10,130 bases of DNA from Candidatus Onthocola stercoravium (GCA_018711775.1 DVHV01000133.1:1-10130); one strand, 5' to 3'. Numbered from the stretch's first letter, positions 1 to 7,039 are shown. A program made the numbers and translations. The notes: generated from the sequence alone by a model not told the origin.

Positions 1-43
1 AGCTATTAAACCTTCGGCTATTATTCTTCTCTTTCTTATTATT
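1..43. repeat. 43-bp direct repeat, left copy
   Basis: These 43 bases are identical to 8747-8789, and the match fails at base 44 (T against A at 8790). The match begins at base 1, so the repeat may extend beyond the left edge. In the right copy the adjacent bases complete a hairpin and then lead into a lipoprotein gene. The left copy may therefore also lie in the leader of a minus-strand gene outside the window. It could equally be one end of an integrated element. The identity is seen directly; its role is inferred. Confidence 0.9.
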
Positions 44-111
44 TCTGGATTTTATGGCTGCTATAGAACTGCCAGTCAGTTTGATTTAAGAAATCCCAGC
101 ACTTAAAATAA

Positions 112-1125
112 CTATTTTTTTACACTTATTGGATAGTTCTCTGATACATATTTTATTGTATTATCCTGCATTTGCTCATAACTTACATCTCTAAAAAATC
201 TCAAAGAAAAGTCACTTAATCCACGGGTGTTTATATTTCCAAAAGAATAATAAGCTCCAGATTGAGCAATACAATTAGTATCAAGAAAATGAAATAATAC
301 CCAGTAAGCGAATTTAATTCCTACACCATTCTTAATAAATATTGGTATGGTTACCGGAATATTAGATTTTCCACCTTTTAATAGTACAAGTTCAGCACAC
401 ATTCCTATTTCGGAATTCTCTAAGGCTTCCAATTTACTTTTAAATGTTTTATTAACTCCAGAAGTAATTGGCTTTACCTTAATAATATAATTTGACTCAT
501 ATTCTAATGCTTTTGGGCCATATATTTTGGGCAAAGTTCCAATACGTTTATCTACTTTTTGACGAAATTCATTAATTAGTAATAAACTAAAATGATACTT
601 CATAGATAATTTTTTTAATTTTTGGACAAGTAACATTAAAGGCCTCGTAGTTGCACTTGTATTATGGTTATCTACTGACAAATGCTTTCCTTCAATATTT
701 AGATAACAATTATTAATAAGTGAAGGAAGAGAATCAATAACTATCAGATCAACTTGTCCTGTTTGAATAAACTGATCCAATAACTTTTCAATTTCAGTAA
801 ACACATAACCCTTAATATAAAAGAACTTAGTGTTTAAATATTTAGTAAGCCCTATTTTATCAAGTCTATTTTTATCTATATCTCCTTTTGCATCAACATA
901 AACAACGACTTTATCATGATTACATAAATTATATGTAATTTGCAAAGCAATTGCCGTTTTTCCTGTTTGGGTTTCTCCAACTAATTGAGTAATAGCCTCA
1001 TGCAGTCCACCATTAAGTAAAGTATCTATCTCTACTATGTTTGTACTTACAATTTTGCTTTCTTCTAAATAATCTGGTAACTGAATTTCAGATATATCGG
1101 TTATTGTTTTTGCTTTTCTTGCCAT
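112..1125 (-). CDS. Divergent RecA-like recombinase
   Basis: This 337-residue protein follows the RecA core in order. It has a RecA-type lead-in (IDTLLNGGL, 33-41), Walker A GETQTGKT (50-57), the strand ending VDAK (77-80), Walker B VDLIVIDSL (125-133), an L2-like NEFRQK (185-190), GPKALEY (203-209), and a final core strand ending KNGVGI (265-270). RecA binds single-stranded DNA and drives strand exchange with ATP. Two usually conserved residues are changed: the catalytic Glu of the DAE motif is K80, and the ATP-sensing Gln of NQ(I/M)R is E186. The C-terminal 65 residues do not resemble the usual RecA C-domain. The ATG has AAAGGAG 7 bases upstream and lies 28 bases after the helicase gene, so the two are probably co-transcribed. 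A UvsX/Sak4-type phage recombinase is the main alternative. Family call firm; activity uncertain. Confidence 0.85.
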   Translation of the reverse strand: MARKAKTITDISEIQLPDYLEESKIVSTNIVEIDTLLNGGLHEAITQLVGETQTGKTAIALQITYNLCNHDKVVVYVDAKGDIDKNRLDKIGLTKYLNTKFFYIKGYVFTEIEKLLDQFIQTGQVDLIVIDSLPSLINNCYLNIEGKHLSVDNHNTSATTRPLMLLVQKLKKLSMKYHFSLLLINEFRQKVDKRIGTLPKIYGPKALEYESNYIIKVKPITSGVNKTFKSKLEALENSEIGMCAELVLLKGGKSNIPVTIPIFIKNGVGIKFAYWVLFHFLDTNCIAQSGAYYSFGNINTRGLSDFSLRFFRDVSYEQMQDNTIKYVSENYPISVKK

Positions 1126-1132
1126 AGCTAAC

Positions 1133-1139
1133 TCCTTTC
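1133..1139 (-). promoter_or_regulatory. Ribosome binding site of the RecA-like gene
   Basis: On the minus strand AAAGGAG lies seven bases before the ATG at 1125-1123. It fixes this start and lets the gene be translated independently of the upstream helicase gene. Confidence 0.8.
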
Positions 1140-1153
1140 AACTATTTCCATTA

Positions 1154-2497
1154 TCATAATATACCTTCAAGATAATCTTCTAAATTAGCATTATCATCAA
1201 ATTCTTGTGTACTATAAGTGGTATTACATATATCAGATTCAAAATAATCTGCTTGTGTTGGAATAGATGTATCTCCAACTTGATAAAATGCTCCATCTGC
1301 AAAAATATTTATAACATCTAACGGTAATTGACTACCTCTTAATTTTAAAGCACTTAATGTTAATAACTTTGTTATCTGAGACATTCCATCTGTATAAACT
1401 GTTATTATATAAGAAGATGATCTCTCGATTTCTGAACCTTCAGCAATATGTTGCATTAAGTATTGTCCATGGTGCTTTTTAGCATAAGCAATACCTTCAC
1501 GATTTACTTGAGATAATAGAATAACGATTATTTCTTTTCCTGTACCTAGAAACGATAAAGCCTGTCTTCTAAAGAAAGAAACATAAGAGTTTAATGCTCT
1601 ATATTCATCAGTAACATCACTTCCAAATTTTAAGAGTTGAACATGATCGATTACTATTACATCGACTCCTGATTCATCGCCTTTTTCCTTTTTAATAGAA
1701 TCATCAACCATTTTAAGTTGTCGTTCAAATTCTGTTGTTTCATAACTAATTAAATCTTTTTCTGAAATAATGTGTAATTGTCCTGGTTGTGATTTTAAAT
1801 AAGGCAATACATCTTTAAATAAGATTACTTTTTCTTCTTGATTTAATTTATTATTAGCAATTTGTTGAGCCTTGATGTTCTTGCCTTTGTCAACTGATAC
1901 TCTCGACAACAATTTTGATGTTAATTTTAATGGAGTTTCTTCTAAAGAAAAGTAAACCACGTTTTTTCCATTTTGAATTGCATTATATGCCAAATTAACT
2001 GCATAAGTAGTTTTCATCGTCCCAGGGCCTCCTGCGATAGTAAAAATAGTTCCAGGTTGAATACCTCCAGTTATTTTATCAAGAGCAGGACAAAGAAACG
2101 ATAATCCAGTTTCGTCTTTCTGTTCCAAATACAATTTCTCATACGATTTTATAAAGTTATCATATACTTTATCTTTTTTGTCAAAATAACTTTTAACGAC
2201 TTCAATTTGATCACTTAACTCTTTAGAAAAGCCATATCTTCTGAAAATCTGCTTCAAAATTATAACTTGATTTTCTAAATTGTCATTCCAAACAACTCCG
2301 GAATGCAATAAATCAATAGCTTTAATAAATTCCTCATTATTTTTGTTTTTTAAACTGTTTTTTAATACTTCTAAAAGTTTGTCGCCTTCATAAACAACAT
2401 TACTATCTGGATCTGTTGCTGTTCTGGGTTTTACTCTTTTAGATTCATGATCTAACATCCAATTATTATACCAAGTATAATCATATTCTCTTTCCAT
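1154..2497 (-). CDS. DnaB-family replicative helicase-like ATPase
   Basis: This 447-residue protein (from the start at 2497) carries the C-terminal motor of DnaB (SF4) helicases, which unwind DNA at the fork as a hexamer. Visible motifs are a lead-in TGLSFLCPALDKITGG (130-145), Walker A GGPGTMKTT (156-164), SLEET (184-188, catalytic Glu), Walker B VDVIVIDHVQLL (278-289), the sensor-like LLSQVNREG (327-335) and AEGSEIERSSSYIITV (352-367), which matches the DnaB segment RESGAIEQDAD. The first 125 residues are not an obvious standard DnaB N-domain, so the protein may be phage- or plasmid-type. The start at 2497 was chosen because AAAGGAGG sits 7 bases upstream. A GTG at 2548 in the same frame would add 17 residues, part of which only translates this ribosome binding site. 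It sits directly before the RecA-like gene, as in phage and plasmid replication modules. Confidence 0.85.
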   Translation of the reverse strand: MEREYDYTWYNNWMLDHESKRVKPRTATDPDSNVVYEGDKLLEVLKNSLKNKNNEEFIKAIDLLHSGVVWNDNLENQVIILKQIFRRYGFSKELSDQIEVVKSYFDKKDKVYDNFIKSYEKLYLEQKDETGLSFLCPALDKITGGIQPGTIFTIAGGPGTMKTTYAVNLAYNAIQNGKNVVYFSLEETPLKLTSKLLSRVSVDKGKNIKAQQIANNKLNQEEKVILFKDVLPYLKSQPGQLHIISEKDLISYETTEFERQLKMVDDSIKKEKGDESGVDVIVIDHVQLLKFGSDVTDEYRALNSYVSFFRRQALSFLGTGKEIIVILLSQVNREGIAYAKKHHGQYLMQHIAEGSEIERSSSYIITVYTDGMSQITKLLTLSALKLRGSQLPLDVINIFADGAFYQVGDTSIPTQADYFESDICNTTYSTQEFDDNANLEDYLEGIL

Positions 2498-2504
2498 AAT
2501 TTTT

Positions 2505-2512
2505 CCTCCTTT
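2505..2512 (-). promoter_or_regulatory. Ribosome binding site that sets the helicase start
   Basis: A perfect AAAGGAGG (minus strand) lies seven bases before ATG 2497-2495. It makes this start far more likely than the upstream in-frame GTG at 2548. Confidence 0.8.
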
Positions 2513-2544
2513 TGATATAAGTTTGATATTTTTACATAGATTTT

Positions 2545-2565
2545 TCACGTTTTGCTAACATTCAT
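2545..2565 (-). CDS. Possible 6-codon leader peptide (MNVSKT) before the helicase
   Basis: ATG at 2565-2563 is preceded by a perfect AAAGGAGG (2572-2579) with 6-base spacing. It opens a reading frame of six codons ending in TGA at 2547-2545. That stop overlaps the in-frame GTG (2548-2546) of the 464-residue version of the helicase in a GTGA arrangement typical of translational coupling. So either this is a leader ORF that couples or tunes helicase translation, or it is a decayed duplicate of the ribosome binding site and start: the sequence AAAGGAGGAAAAAT-ATG recurs at 2497. The strong ribosome binding site is seen directly; function is inferred. Confidence 0.4.
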   Translation of the reverse strand: MNVSKT

Positions 2566-2588
2566 ATTTTTCCTCCTTTGTTGAGTCT

Positions 2589-2618
2589 ATTTTACAGCTT
2601 GACAAAGCCATTAATCAA
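2589..2618 (-). promoter_or_regulatory. Probable promoter of the helicase-RecA operon
   Basis: On the minus strand TTGATT (2618-2613), an 18-base spacer and TAAAAT (2594-2589) lie shortly upstream of the ribosome binding site at 2579-2572. The match to the sigma-A consensus is moderate. It overlaps the plus-strand promoter, so the two directions probably compete. Confidence 0.5.
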
Positions 2619-2628
2619 TAGTTATAAT
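2599..2628 (+). promoter_or_regulatory. Consensus sigma-A promoter of the zinc-site protein gene
   Basis: TTGACA (2599-2604) and TATAAT (2623-2628) are both perfect consensus hexamers, separated by 18 bases. The start codon follows at 2665 with a GAGGGAG ribosome binding site. This is the best promoter in the window, so the gene is probably strongly expressed unless repressed. Confidence 0.8.
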
Positions 2629-2630
2629 AG

Positions 2631-2650
2631 TCGTAAAAAGTCGTAAAAAG
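2631..2650 (+). repeat. Two tandem copies of a 10-bp unit just after a -10 box
   Basis: TCGTAAAAAG occurs twice in a row (2631-2640 and 2641-2650), covering roughly +1 to +15 of the plus-strand promoter. One unit per helical turn fits two adjacent binding sites on the same DNA face, so an operator is plausible, possibly for autoregulation. The repeat is seen; the role is inferred. Confidence 0.6.
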
Positions 2651-2664
2651 AAAGAGGGAGATTT

Positions 2665-3906
2665 ATGATTACGATAAAAAAAATAAACATTAACGATTAT
2701 GGAGAAGACAGTTTTAGCCCGAACGACATTTTGCTAACGAATTACTACAAATTAAAGAAGAATACCCCTAAAGATATATCAGTTACTGATTTTAGTTTAA
2801 GTGAAATACATAACCCAGATAATTTACGGAACTATTCAATACTTCAAAATGTAATAGTTAATTTCAGAGATGTCTTTGACAATTTTGACCAAATAGGAAA
2901 TACTATATTTGAAAGAATAGAAGAACAACAAAAAGATAGTTTTAAACTTAATGATGCAATAAATGATATATTTTTTAACGGGGATTTGAAAAAAGAAATT
3001 ATTAATATATGTATTAGTTGGATAAATGAAAATGGGTTTCCATACATTATAAAAGAAACATCTCAGCCCTATATCACAACTTTTTTAAATGATGTATTAA
3101 TTCTGCATATCTTTTATCAGATTGATAAATTAATGATAAAAATAAATCAATTAAATAGTGATAAGCAAGAAGAAAATTCTTATAAGAAAAAACATATAGA
3201 TAAGTATATAAAGAAACTAAACTATCTATTTTCGATAGTTAGAGATGATATAACAGAATCCTTATTAAGTTATAACAATCCATTTTTACAAACAAATAAC
3301 AATAAATCAAAAATGAAAAGTTATACTTACCTCAAATTTAAATTATTAAATTATAATAATAAAGAGGAATACTTTAAGCATTTAAAGTTAGCACTTATTT
3401 CATATACTGATAGTATAATTTGTAATAATGGTTTAGAATACTCAATTTCTAAACAAGTGCCTATGTACATCAAAAGTAAGGATACTTATAAATTATACTA
3501 TCGAGCTAATTCATTAATTGGAATTGCTTATGATCAATTATTAAATATTCTTATGATTAATACTTTAGGATTGAATAGGCAAATATGTGCTAGCCCAAAA
3601 TGTATGAATGAATTTATTAAATATGGAAAATCAATTTACTGTGATATATGCAGAAAAAATGGGGTTCCAGAAAAAAGAAAACGGGAAAGATATGAACAAA
3701 AAACTGATAGAAATGAGCAAAATAAAGAAAGAACATTAGCAAAGAAGAATTGGCAAAAAATTCAAGAACTTGTTAAAGTTAATCATATTTCTGAAGAACT
3801 AATGAAGGAAGTTAATGATTTTAAAAAGAAAAAATACATAGGTTATAAAGATCGTAATATCTTAGAAGAACTTTATAACAAAATAAAAGATTCACTAAAT
3901 ATGTGA
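2665..3906 (+). CDS. Unrecognised protein with a C-terminal zinc site
   Basis: I do not recognise this 413-residue protein. Residues 1-300 are rich in Asn, Lys and Ile with no clear motif, no signal peptide and no membrane segment. Cysteines C308, C313, C326 and C329 form a Cx4C-x12-Cx2C zinc site, followed by a strongly basic, Glu/Gln-rich segment (about 335-370) that could bind nucleic acid. The plan (long variable N-terminus, late zinc site, basic helical tail) resembles CGNR- or DUF6076-type proteins, but the spacing does not match CGNR. It is the only plus-strand gene here. It is divergent from the helicase and convergent with the recombinase (15-base gap, no terminator seen), and has its own consensus promoter. 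A regulator or a defence/accessory factor are possible; neither is shown. Confidence 0.75.
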   Translation: MITIKKININDYGEDSFSPNDILLTNYYKLKKNTPKDISVTDFSLSEIHNPDNLRNYSILQNVIVNFRDVFDNFDQIGNTIFERIEEQQKDSFKLNDAINDIFFNGDLKKEIINICISWINENGFPYIIKETSQPYITTFLNDVLILHIFYQIDKLMIKINQLNSDKQEENSYKKKHIDKYIKKLNYLFSIVRDDITESLLSYNNPFLQTNNNKSKMKSYTYLKFKLLNYNNKEEYFKHLKLALISYTDSIICNNGLEYSISKQVPMYIKSKDTYKLYYRANSLIGIAYDQLLNILMINTLGLNRQICASPKCMNEFIKYGKSIYCDICRKNGVPEKRKRERYEQKTDRNEQNKERTLAKKNWQKIQELVKVNHISEELMKEVNDFKKKKYIGYKDRNILEELYNKIKDSLNM

Positions 3907-3921
3907 ACCCTTGTATATTTA

Positions 3922-4542
3922 TTAATCTTTGCTTTCATAAATCTTAATGCTGTTGTAGCAAGTATTACGACATTTACCCCATAACCTAGCCATTTCGCAT
4001 AGATTAATCTGTTTAGCTTTATATTGAGCATAATATTTCATAAACATTGGATCATTTTCCAATGTCTTTTTAGTTACTGGCTTACGTCCTAATTTCACAC
4101 CTTTATCAACTGCATTTTTAAGACCTAGTTTTATTTGAAACTTTTTCATTTTTAAATCAAAAGATGCAAACACAGATAAGACTTGTAACATTGTGCTAGT
4201 CATAATATCTAATTCATCATTTCTACAATCACATACTAAAGAACCTATTTCTAAACATAATTTATTATTCTCAATAAACTCTAGTATTTCATAAAACGTC
4301 TTGGGATTACGTGCGATTCTAGTTATATCTGTGGCAATAATCTTTGAAATACCTGGTTTTACAATTTTAAATAACTTATCTAATTCTGTTCTTTTATTTA
4401 AGTCTGCTTTACCAGAAATATATTCTATAAAGATATTTTCTTTAGGAACTCCTTTCTTAACTAACTCATTAATCTCATATTCCACATCCTGCTTACTGGT
4501 CGAACAGCGTGCTATCCCATATACCTCATTTGTATCGTTCAT
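3922..4542 (-). CDS. Small serine recombinase (resolvase/invertase family)
   Basis: This 206-residue protein has the full small-resolvase layout. The N-terminal ARCSTSKQ (11-18) carries the nucleophile S14, which attacks DNA to form a phosphoserine link, and R12. TRIARN (74-79) supplies the active-site arginines R75 and R78. The E-helix region (about 112-145) ends in the typical GVKLGRK (148-154), and a C-terminal helix-turn-helix (about 164-200) binds DNA. Length fits resolvases and invertases, not large serine integrases. The start has AGAAAGGAAA a few bases upstream. Such enzymes resolve dimers or cointegrates or flip segments, acting on sites next to their own gene; the 260 bases upstream contain three inverted repeats. 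The gene stands alone, between a terminator and a convergent neighbour. Confidence 0.93.
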   Translation of the reverse strand: MNDTNEVYGIARCSTSKQDVEYEINELVKKGVPKENIFIEYISGKADLNKRTELDKLFKIVKPGISKIIATDITRIARNPKTFYEILEFIENNKLCLEIGSLVCDCRNDELDIMTSTMLQVLSVFASFDLKMKKFQIKLGLKNAVDKGVKLGRKPVTKKTLENDPMFMKYYAQYKAKQINLCEMARLWGKCRNTCYNSIKIYESKD

Positions 4543-4802
4543 AAACTTATTTCCTTTCTATATCACAATGCCCAATAAATCATCATCAACTATTTATTGA
4601 ACAATAATCATAAATTTTAAGGGCTATTATACACTTTTTAGTCAAACATAGTGGTGTTCAATTAAACAAATGATTTTCTGAACACCTCAGTTCTTAAAGA
4701 AAAACAGCTATTAAATAAACTGTTTTTGCCACCATTAAACAACGTGTAAACACTTTAACTAAATTTTAACAGCCCATTGCCAACCCAAAACAAATCTCAC
4801 CA
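4543..4802. promoter_or_regulatory. Recombinase upstream region, candidate res/control site
   Basis: This 260-bp gap has no convincing gene. It holds three perfect 8-bp inverted repeats: CAATAAAT/ATTTATTG (4573-4580, 4592-4599), GGTGTTCA/TGAACACC (4653-4660, 4679-4686) and AAAAACAG/CTGTTTTT (4700-4707, 4720-4727). Their spans of 27, 34 and 28 bp are close in size to the three subsites of a Tn3-type res site. Against this, the arms share no common half-site motif and the third also looks like a terminator. A TATAAT on the minus strand (4631-4626) could be the recombinase -10, although no good -35 precedes it. Confidence 0.4.
4700..4727 (-). terminator. Terminator of the peptidase-to-DnaD operon
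   Basis: The minus strand reads AAAAACAG, a 12-base loop, then CTGTTTTT. This is an 8-bp stem ending in a run of five T, 76 bases after the DnaD stop codon. The T-run lies inside the stem, so it is weaker than a textbook terminator and could act in both directions. Confidence 0.55.
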
Positions 4803-5048
4803 CTACTTTAACCAACTAAGATCAGGCTCTGGCAAATCTGGAGTTTGATTTTCATTTTTCCAGCTCTTCAATATTTTATTGATATATCGCATATGTACTG
4901 CTCCATTAAATACTGCTTCTTTTAAGGCTTTAGTTATTATTTCTTCAGTATTTTCTTTTAACCAGTCTGAAATAATTTCTTTTTCCATAGGTGTTAGAAG
5001 TCGTCCAAATTCTTGAGCAAATTTATATTCAATAGTTATATTCTCCAA
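4803..5048 (-). CDS. Stand-alone DnaD domain protein, TTG start
   Basis: The 81-residue product (from TTG at 5048) contains the DnaD C-terminal domain signature. An opening LTPMEKEIISDWL is followed by helices leading into ALKEAVFNGAVHMRYINKIL and then KSWKNENQTP, matching the family pattern YI..IL..W...G.kT. It ends in DLPEPDLSWLK. DnaD domains in Bacillota primosomes and phage replisome organisers bind DNA and help load the DnaB-type helicase. Normally a winged-helix N-domain precedes this domain; here it is absent. Instead a separate HTH protein is encoded immediately upstream and overlaps by 20 bases. TTG was chosen because AAAGGAG (5063-5057) lies 8 bases upstream; the ATG at 5066 has no ribosome binding site. 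The helicase gene 2.3 kb away is a natural partner. Domain call fairly firm. Confidence 0.78.
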   Translation of the reverse strand: MENITIEYKFAQEFGRLLTPMEKEIISDWLKENTEEIITKALKEAVFNGAVHMRYINKILKSWKNENQTPDLPEPDLSWLK

Positions 5049-5277
5049 ATCCTTCACTCCTTTCATAACCAACTAATTCTTGTGGTTTTACTTTTAAAGC
5101 AATAGATAAAACTTCTACATCATTAATAGTAAATCTTCTTTTGGAATTTTTAACATTTAATAGTCTTTTTAAGTTTTTTTCTGTATAAGTTGTCTTTTCA
5201 CTGAGGGCAGAAATTGAAATATTATTTTCTTTGCATATTCTTAAGACATTTTGTGTTATTTGATCTTTTAACTTCAT
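5029..5277 (-). CDS. Small XRE-type helix-turn-helix protein
   Basis: This 82-residue protein is nearly all one Cro/C1-like five-helix domain. Residues about 7-16 form helix 1 (QNVLRICKEN), 18-27 (ISISALSEKT) and 29-40 the HTH pair, and the ending VEVLSIALKVKPQEL is typical of XRE repressors. It would bind operator DNA, perhaps as the element's repressor. The start is ATG 5277-5275, which forms a 4-base ATGA overlap with the stop of the PcfJ-like gene; a start at 5310 would run 36 bases into that gene for no gain. Its own 3' end overlaps the DnaD gene by 20 bases. Because phage replisome organisers join a DNA-binding N-domain to a DnaD domain, this pair may be a split version of one protein. 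That link is inference. Confidence 0.8.
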   Translation of the reverse strand: MKLKDQITQNVLRICKENNISISALSEKTTYTEKNLKRLLNVKNSKRRFTINDVEVLSIALKVKPQELVGYERSEGFGEYNY

Positions 5278-6710
5278 CTTATTGCTACCTTTTGTAATCT
5301 CCTTTCCCATCTATCTAAGAATTTTTGGGTTTCTTTACTAACATCTTCATTATATTTTGCTTTAGCCTGAACAACTCGATTATTATTTACTTCAACAGTA
5401 ACAAAAGATTTATTAGGTGAATCAACCTTTCTAAGAAAATAAATGTCAGTTAAAGAGTTGCAATATTTCTTTAAATAAGATTTAAACACACAATTATGCT
5501 GTTCTTTGCTTTCTTTTAAAAGTGCTTCTGCTGACGGTGCAGGGAATACAATATACTTGTTATTCTTATAAATATTTTTATTTAAGTCCTCTAACCTTTT
5601 TTGAATTAATTTATCATGTTCTGCATTTTCCACTATTTGTACTTGCTCTATTAATTTATCATGTTCTTTTAATAGATCACTAGGATATAAAACTTTCTTA
5701 TCATGTAAAGGTAGTTTTAAGAATCTAGCTGCTTCTAAATAATCAAGATACTCATGAACATTGTTTTGATTTTCTTTTAATCCAAGAACTTTCTTATATG
5801 CTTCTTCTAAGTCAACGAATTTACTAAGTTTCTCTAAATAATAAATATCAAACCGAGATAACTGTTTAATTAGTTTTATATCGTCTTTATTGATTAATCT
5901 TAATATTTCTAATTGATTATAACTAATATTGTTTTTCTGCATAAATGAAAGAAAACTTTTTGGTACACCAAATATTTCTTGAAAATTATTACCAACAATA
6001 AATTTGTCTGCATTTTTAGCAAGTTCAAATAGTTTAGCCTTAATTAATAGTTCAAAGGATTTATAATGTGCTAAACGATAATATCTAATAAAATCTACAT
6101 AGTCTTGTTTAGCAATAAATTTATCTAATTGTGAATACTTTAATGTAGTATTTTTAAGTTGCCTTTTTACACTTTTAGCATCTACTTTTCCAATGACATC
6201 CCGGTATGCCCACCTATAATTTCTATATCTCCAAGACTCAAAATCTTGATAATGAGCAATATACATATACCCCATACGGTTATGAACGTGATTTGTAACA
6301 AAGTCTTTTACATCATCATCTTTTATAAATGTTCTCATAAATTCTGTTAAACTATGTTTAGTACAAGTTCCATCAAAAGAACTAAATAATTCAAATGTAC
6401 GTAACACTAATACATCTTCAACTTTATCTAATAATTGTAAATTGTCTTTAAATTCAAAATGAGTTAATCGTTTTGTCTTTACTAACAATTTAGTTTTGCA
6501 ATTAGGACAAATTGTCATGCCATTTACTTTAGTTTCTGACACAAAATGATGATTACAAAACGTACACCAACACTCATTATTTTTCCCCTTGATAACCAAA
6601 TTGTGCAACCTTTTAAACCTTTCTACTAAACTAGCAAATGATTTAGGAATGGTAAATTGCTTATCTGATATTTCAAGTAACCTTCGATATTTTTTCCTAA
6701 TATACGCCAT
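5274..6710 (-). CDS. PcfJ-like protein
   Basis: This 478-residue protein has an N-terminal zinc ribbon (C49, C52, C68, C71, as CTFC and CPNC), a long helical middle, and a C-terminal PcfJ-type domain. The signature is AEALLKESKEQHNCVFKSY (394-412), with the H-N-C-V core at 405-408 and Y412, then IYFLRK, an FVTVEV strand, VVQAKAKYN and FLDRWERR. The family is named after a gene in the conjugation region of enterococcal plasmid pCF10 and occurs widely on phages and integrative elements; to my knowledge its biochemical role is unsettled. The start ATG follows the PcfK-like stop by two bases, with GGAGAT as ribosome binding site inside that gene, so the two are translationally coupled. The stop overlaps the HTH start (ATGA). 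Family assignment strong, function unknown. Confidence 0.85.
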   Translation of the reverse strand: MAYIRKKYRRLLEISDKQFTIPKSFASLVERFKRLHNLVIKGKNNECWCTFCNHHFVSETKVNGMTICPNCKTKLLVKTKRLTHFEFKDNLQLLDKVEDVLVLRTFELFSSFDGTCTKHSLTEFMRTFIKDDDVKDFVTNHVHNRMGYMYIAHYQDFESWRYRNYRWAYRDVIGKVDAKSVKRQLKNTTLKYSQLDKFIAKQDYVDFIRYYRLAHYKSFELLIKAKLFELAKNADKFIVGNNFQEIFGVPKSFLSFMQKNNISYNQLEILRLINKDDIKLIKQLSRFDIYYLEKLSKFVDLEEAYKKVLGLKENQNNVHEYLDYLEAARFLKLPLHDKKVLYPSDLLKEHDKLIEQVQIVENAEHDKLIQKRLEDLNKNIYKNNKYIVFPAPSAEALLKESKEQHNCVFKSYLKKYCNSLTDIYFLRKVDSPNKSFVTVEVNNNRVVQAKAKYNEDVSKETQKFLDRWERRLQKVAIR

Positions 6711-6712
6711 TA

Positions 6713-7039
6713 CTATATCTCCAACTTTAATTGTTCAGAATTTGCTACTGTGGTATCATTTTCTAATTTATTAAAACCAATTTCTTCATTGCTTTTAGAA
6801 AAATAATATAGAGCCATTTTATATACTTCATTATCATCGATTACTGCTACATTGTTTACAGCCTGCACCCTTGCTTTTTCACGAATAAACCTCATCATAT
6901 CTTGTAAGTTTTTCTCTTCATTAAGATATAGTTCATTCATTCCTTTTGTTTTCATTAGAAAAGTTGTTATTTTAATTAAAGCATTGTCTTTGTTAGGTAA
7001 ATTTAAATATAATTCTTTGATTCTTTCATATCCATCCAT
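6713..7039 (-). CDS. PcfK-like small protein
   Basis: The 108-residue product carries the PcfK-like core at 46-80: DMMRFIREKAR, then VQAVNNVAVIDDNEVY and ALYYF. This matches the family pattern of a helix ending in AR..A, a conserved V.DDEV turn and an A..YF helix. PcfK-like genes are commonly found next to PcfJ-like genes, and here the two are separated by two bases, which supports both calls. The ribosome binding site is AAAGGA, and the gene starts 11 bases after the peptidase-like stop. The family has no settled function. From memory, at least one type II-A anti-CRISPR (AcrIIA9) has a PcfK-like domain, so a Cas9-inhibiting role is conceivable but untested here. The last 20 residues are polar and likely disordered. 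Confidence 0.65.
   Translation of the reverse strand: MDGYERIKELYLNLPNKDNALIKITTFLMKTKGMNELYLNEEKNLQDMMRFIREKARVQAVNNVAVIDDNEVYKMALYYFSKSNEEIGFNKLENDTTVANSEQLKLEI

Noticed and set aside
1..43. The minus strand of the 43-bp repeat can be read as a short peptide fragment in one frame
   Set aside because: No start codon or ribosome binding site in either copy, and stops flank it; the repeat looks non-coding.
45..99. Imperfect inverted repeat CTGG-ATTT / AAATCCCAG after the RecA-like gene as a terminator or small RNA
   Set aside because: One base is unpaired, the loop is long and no T-run follows on the minus strand; it is too weak to call.
2844..3047. Minus-strand ORF inside the zinc-site protein gene, and similar antisense ORFs at 4301-4600, 6159-6350, 6852-7061, 7207-7506 and 8419-8625
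   Set aside because: These lie opposite well-supported genes, lack good ribosome binding sites and have the biased composition of antisense frames in A+T-rich DNA.
4623..4645. TTGACT near TATAAT on the minus strand as a full recombinase promoter
   Set aside because: The hexamers are only 8 bases apart, so they cannot act together; only the -10 is kept as a weak suggestion.
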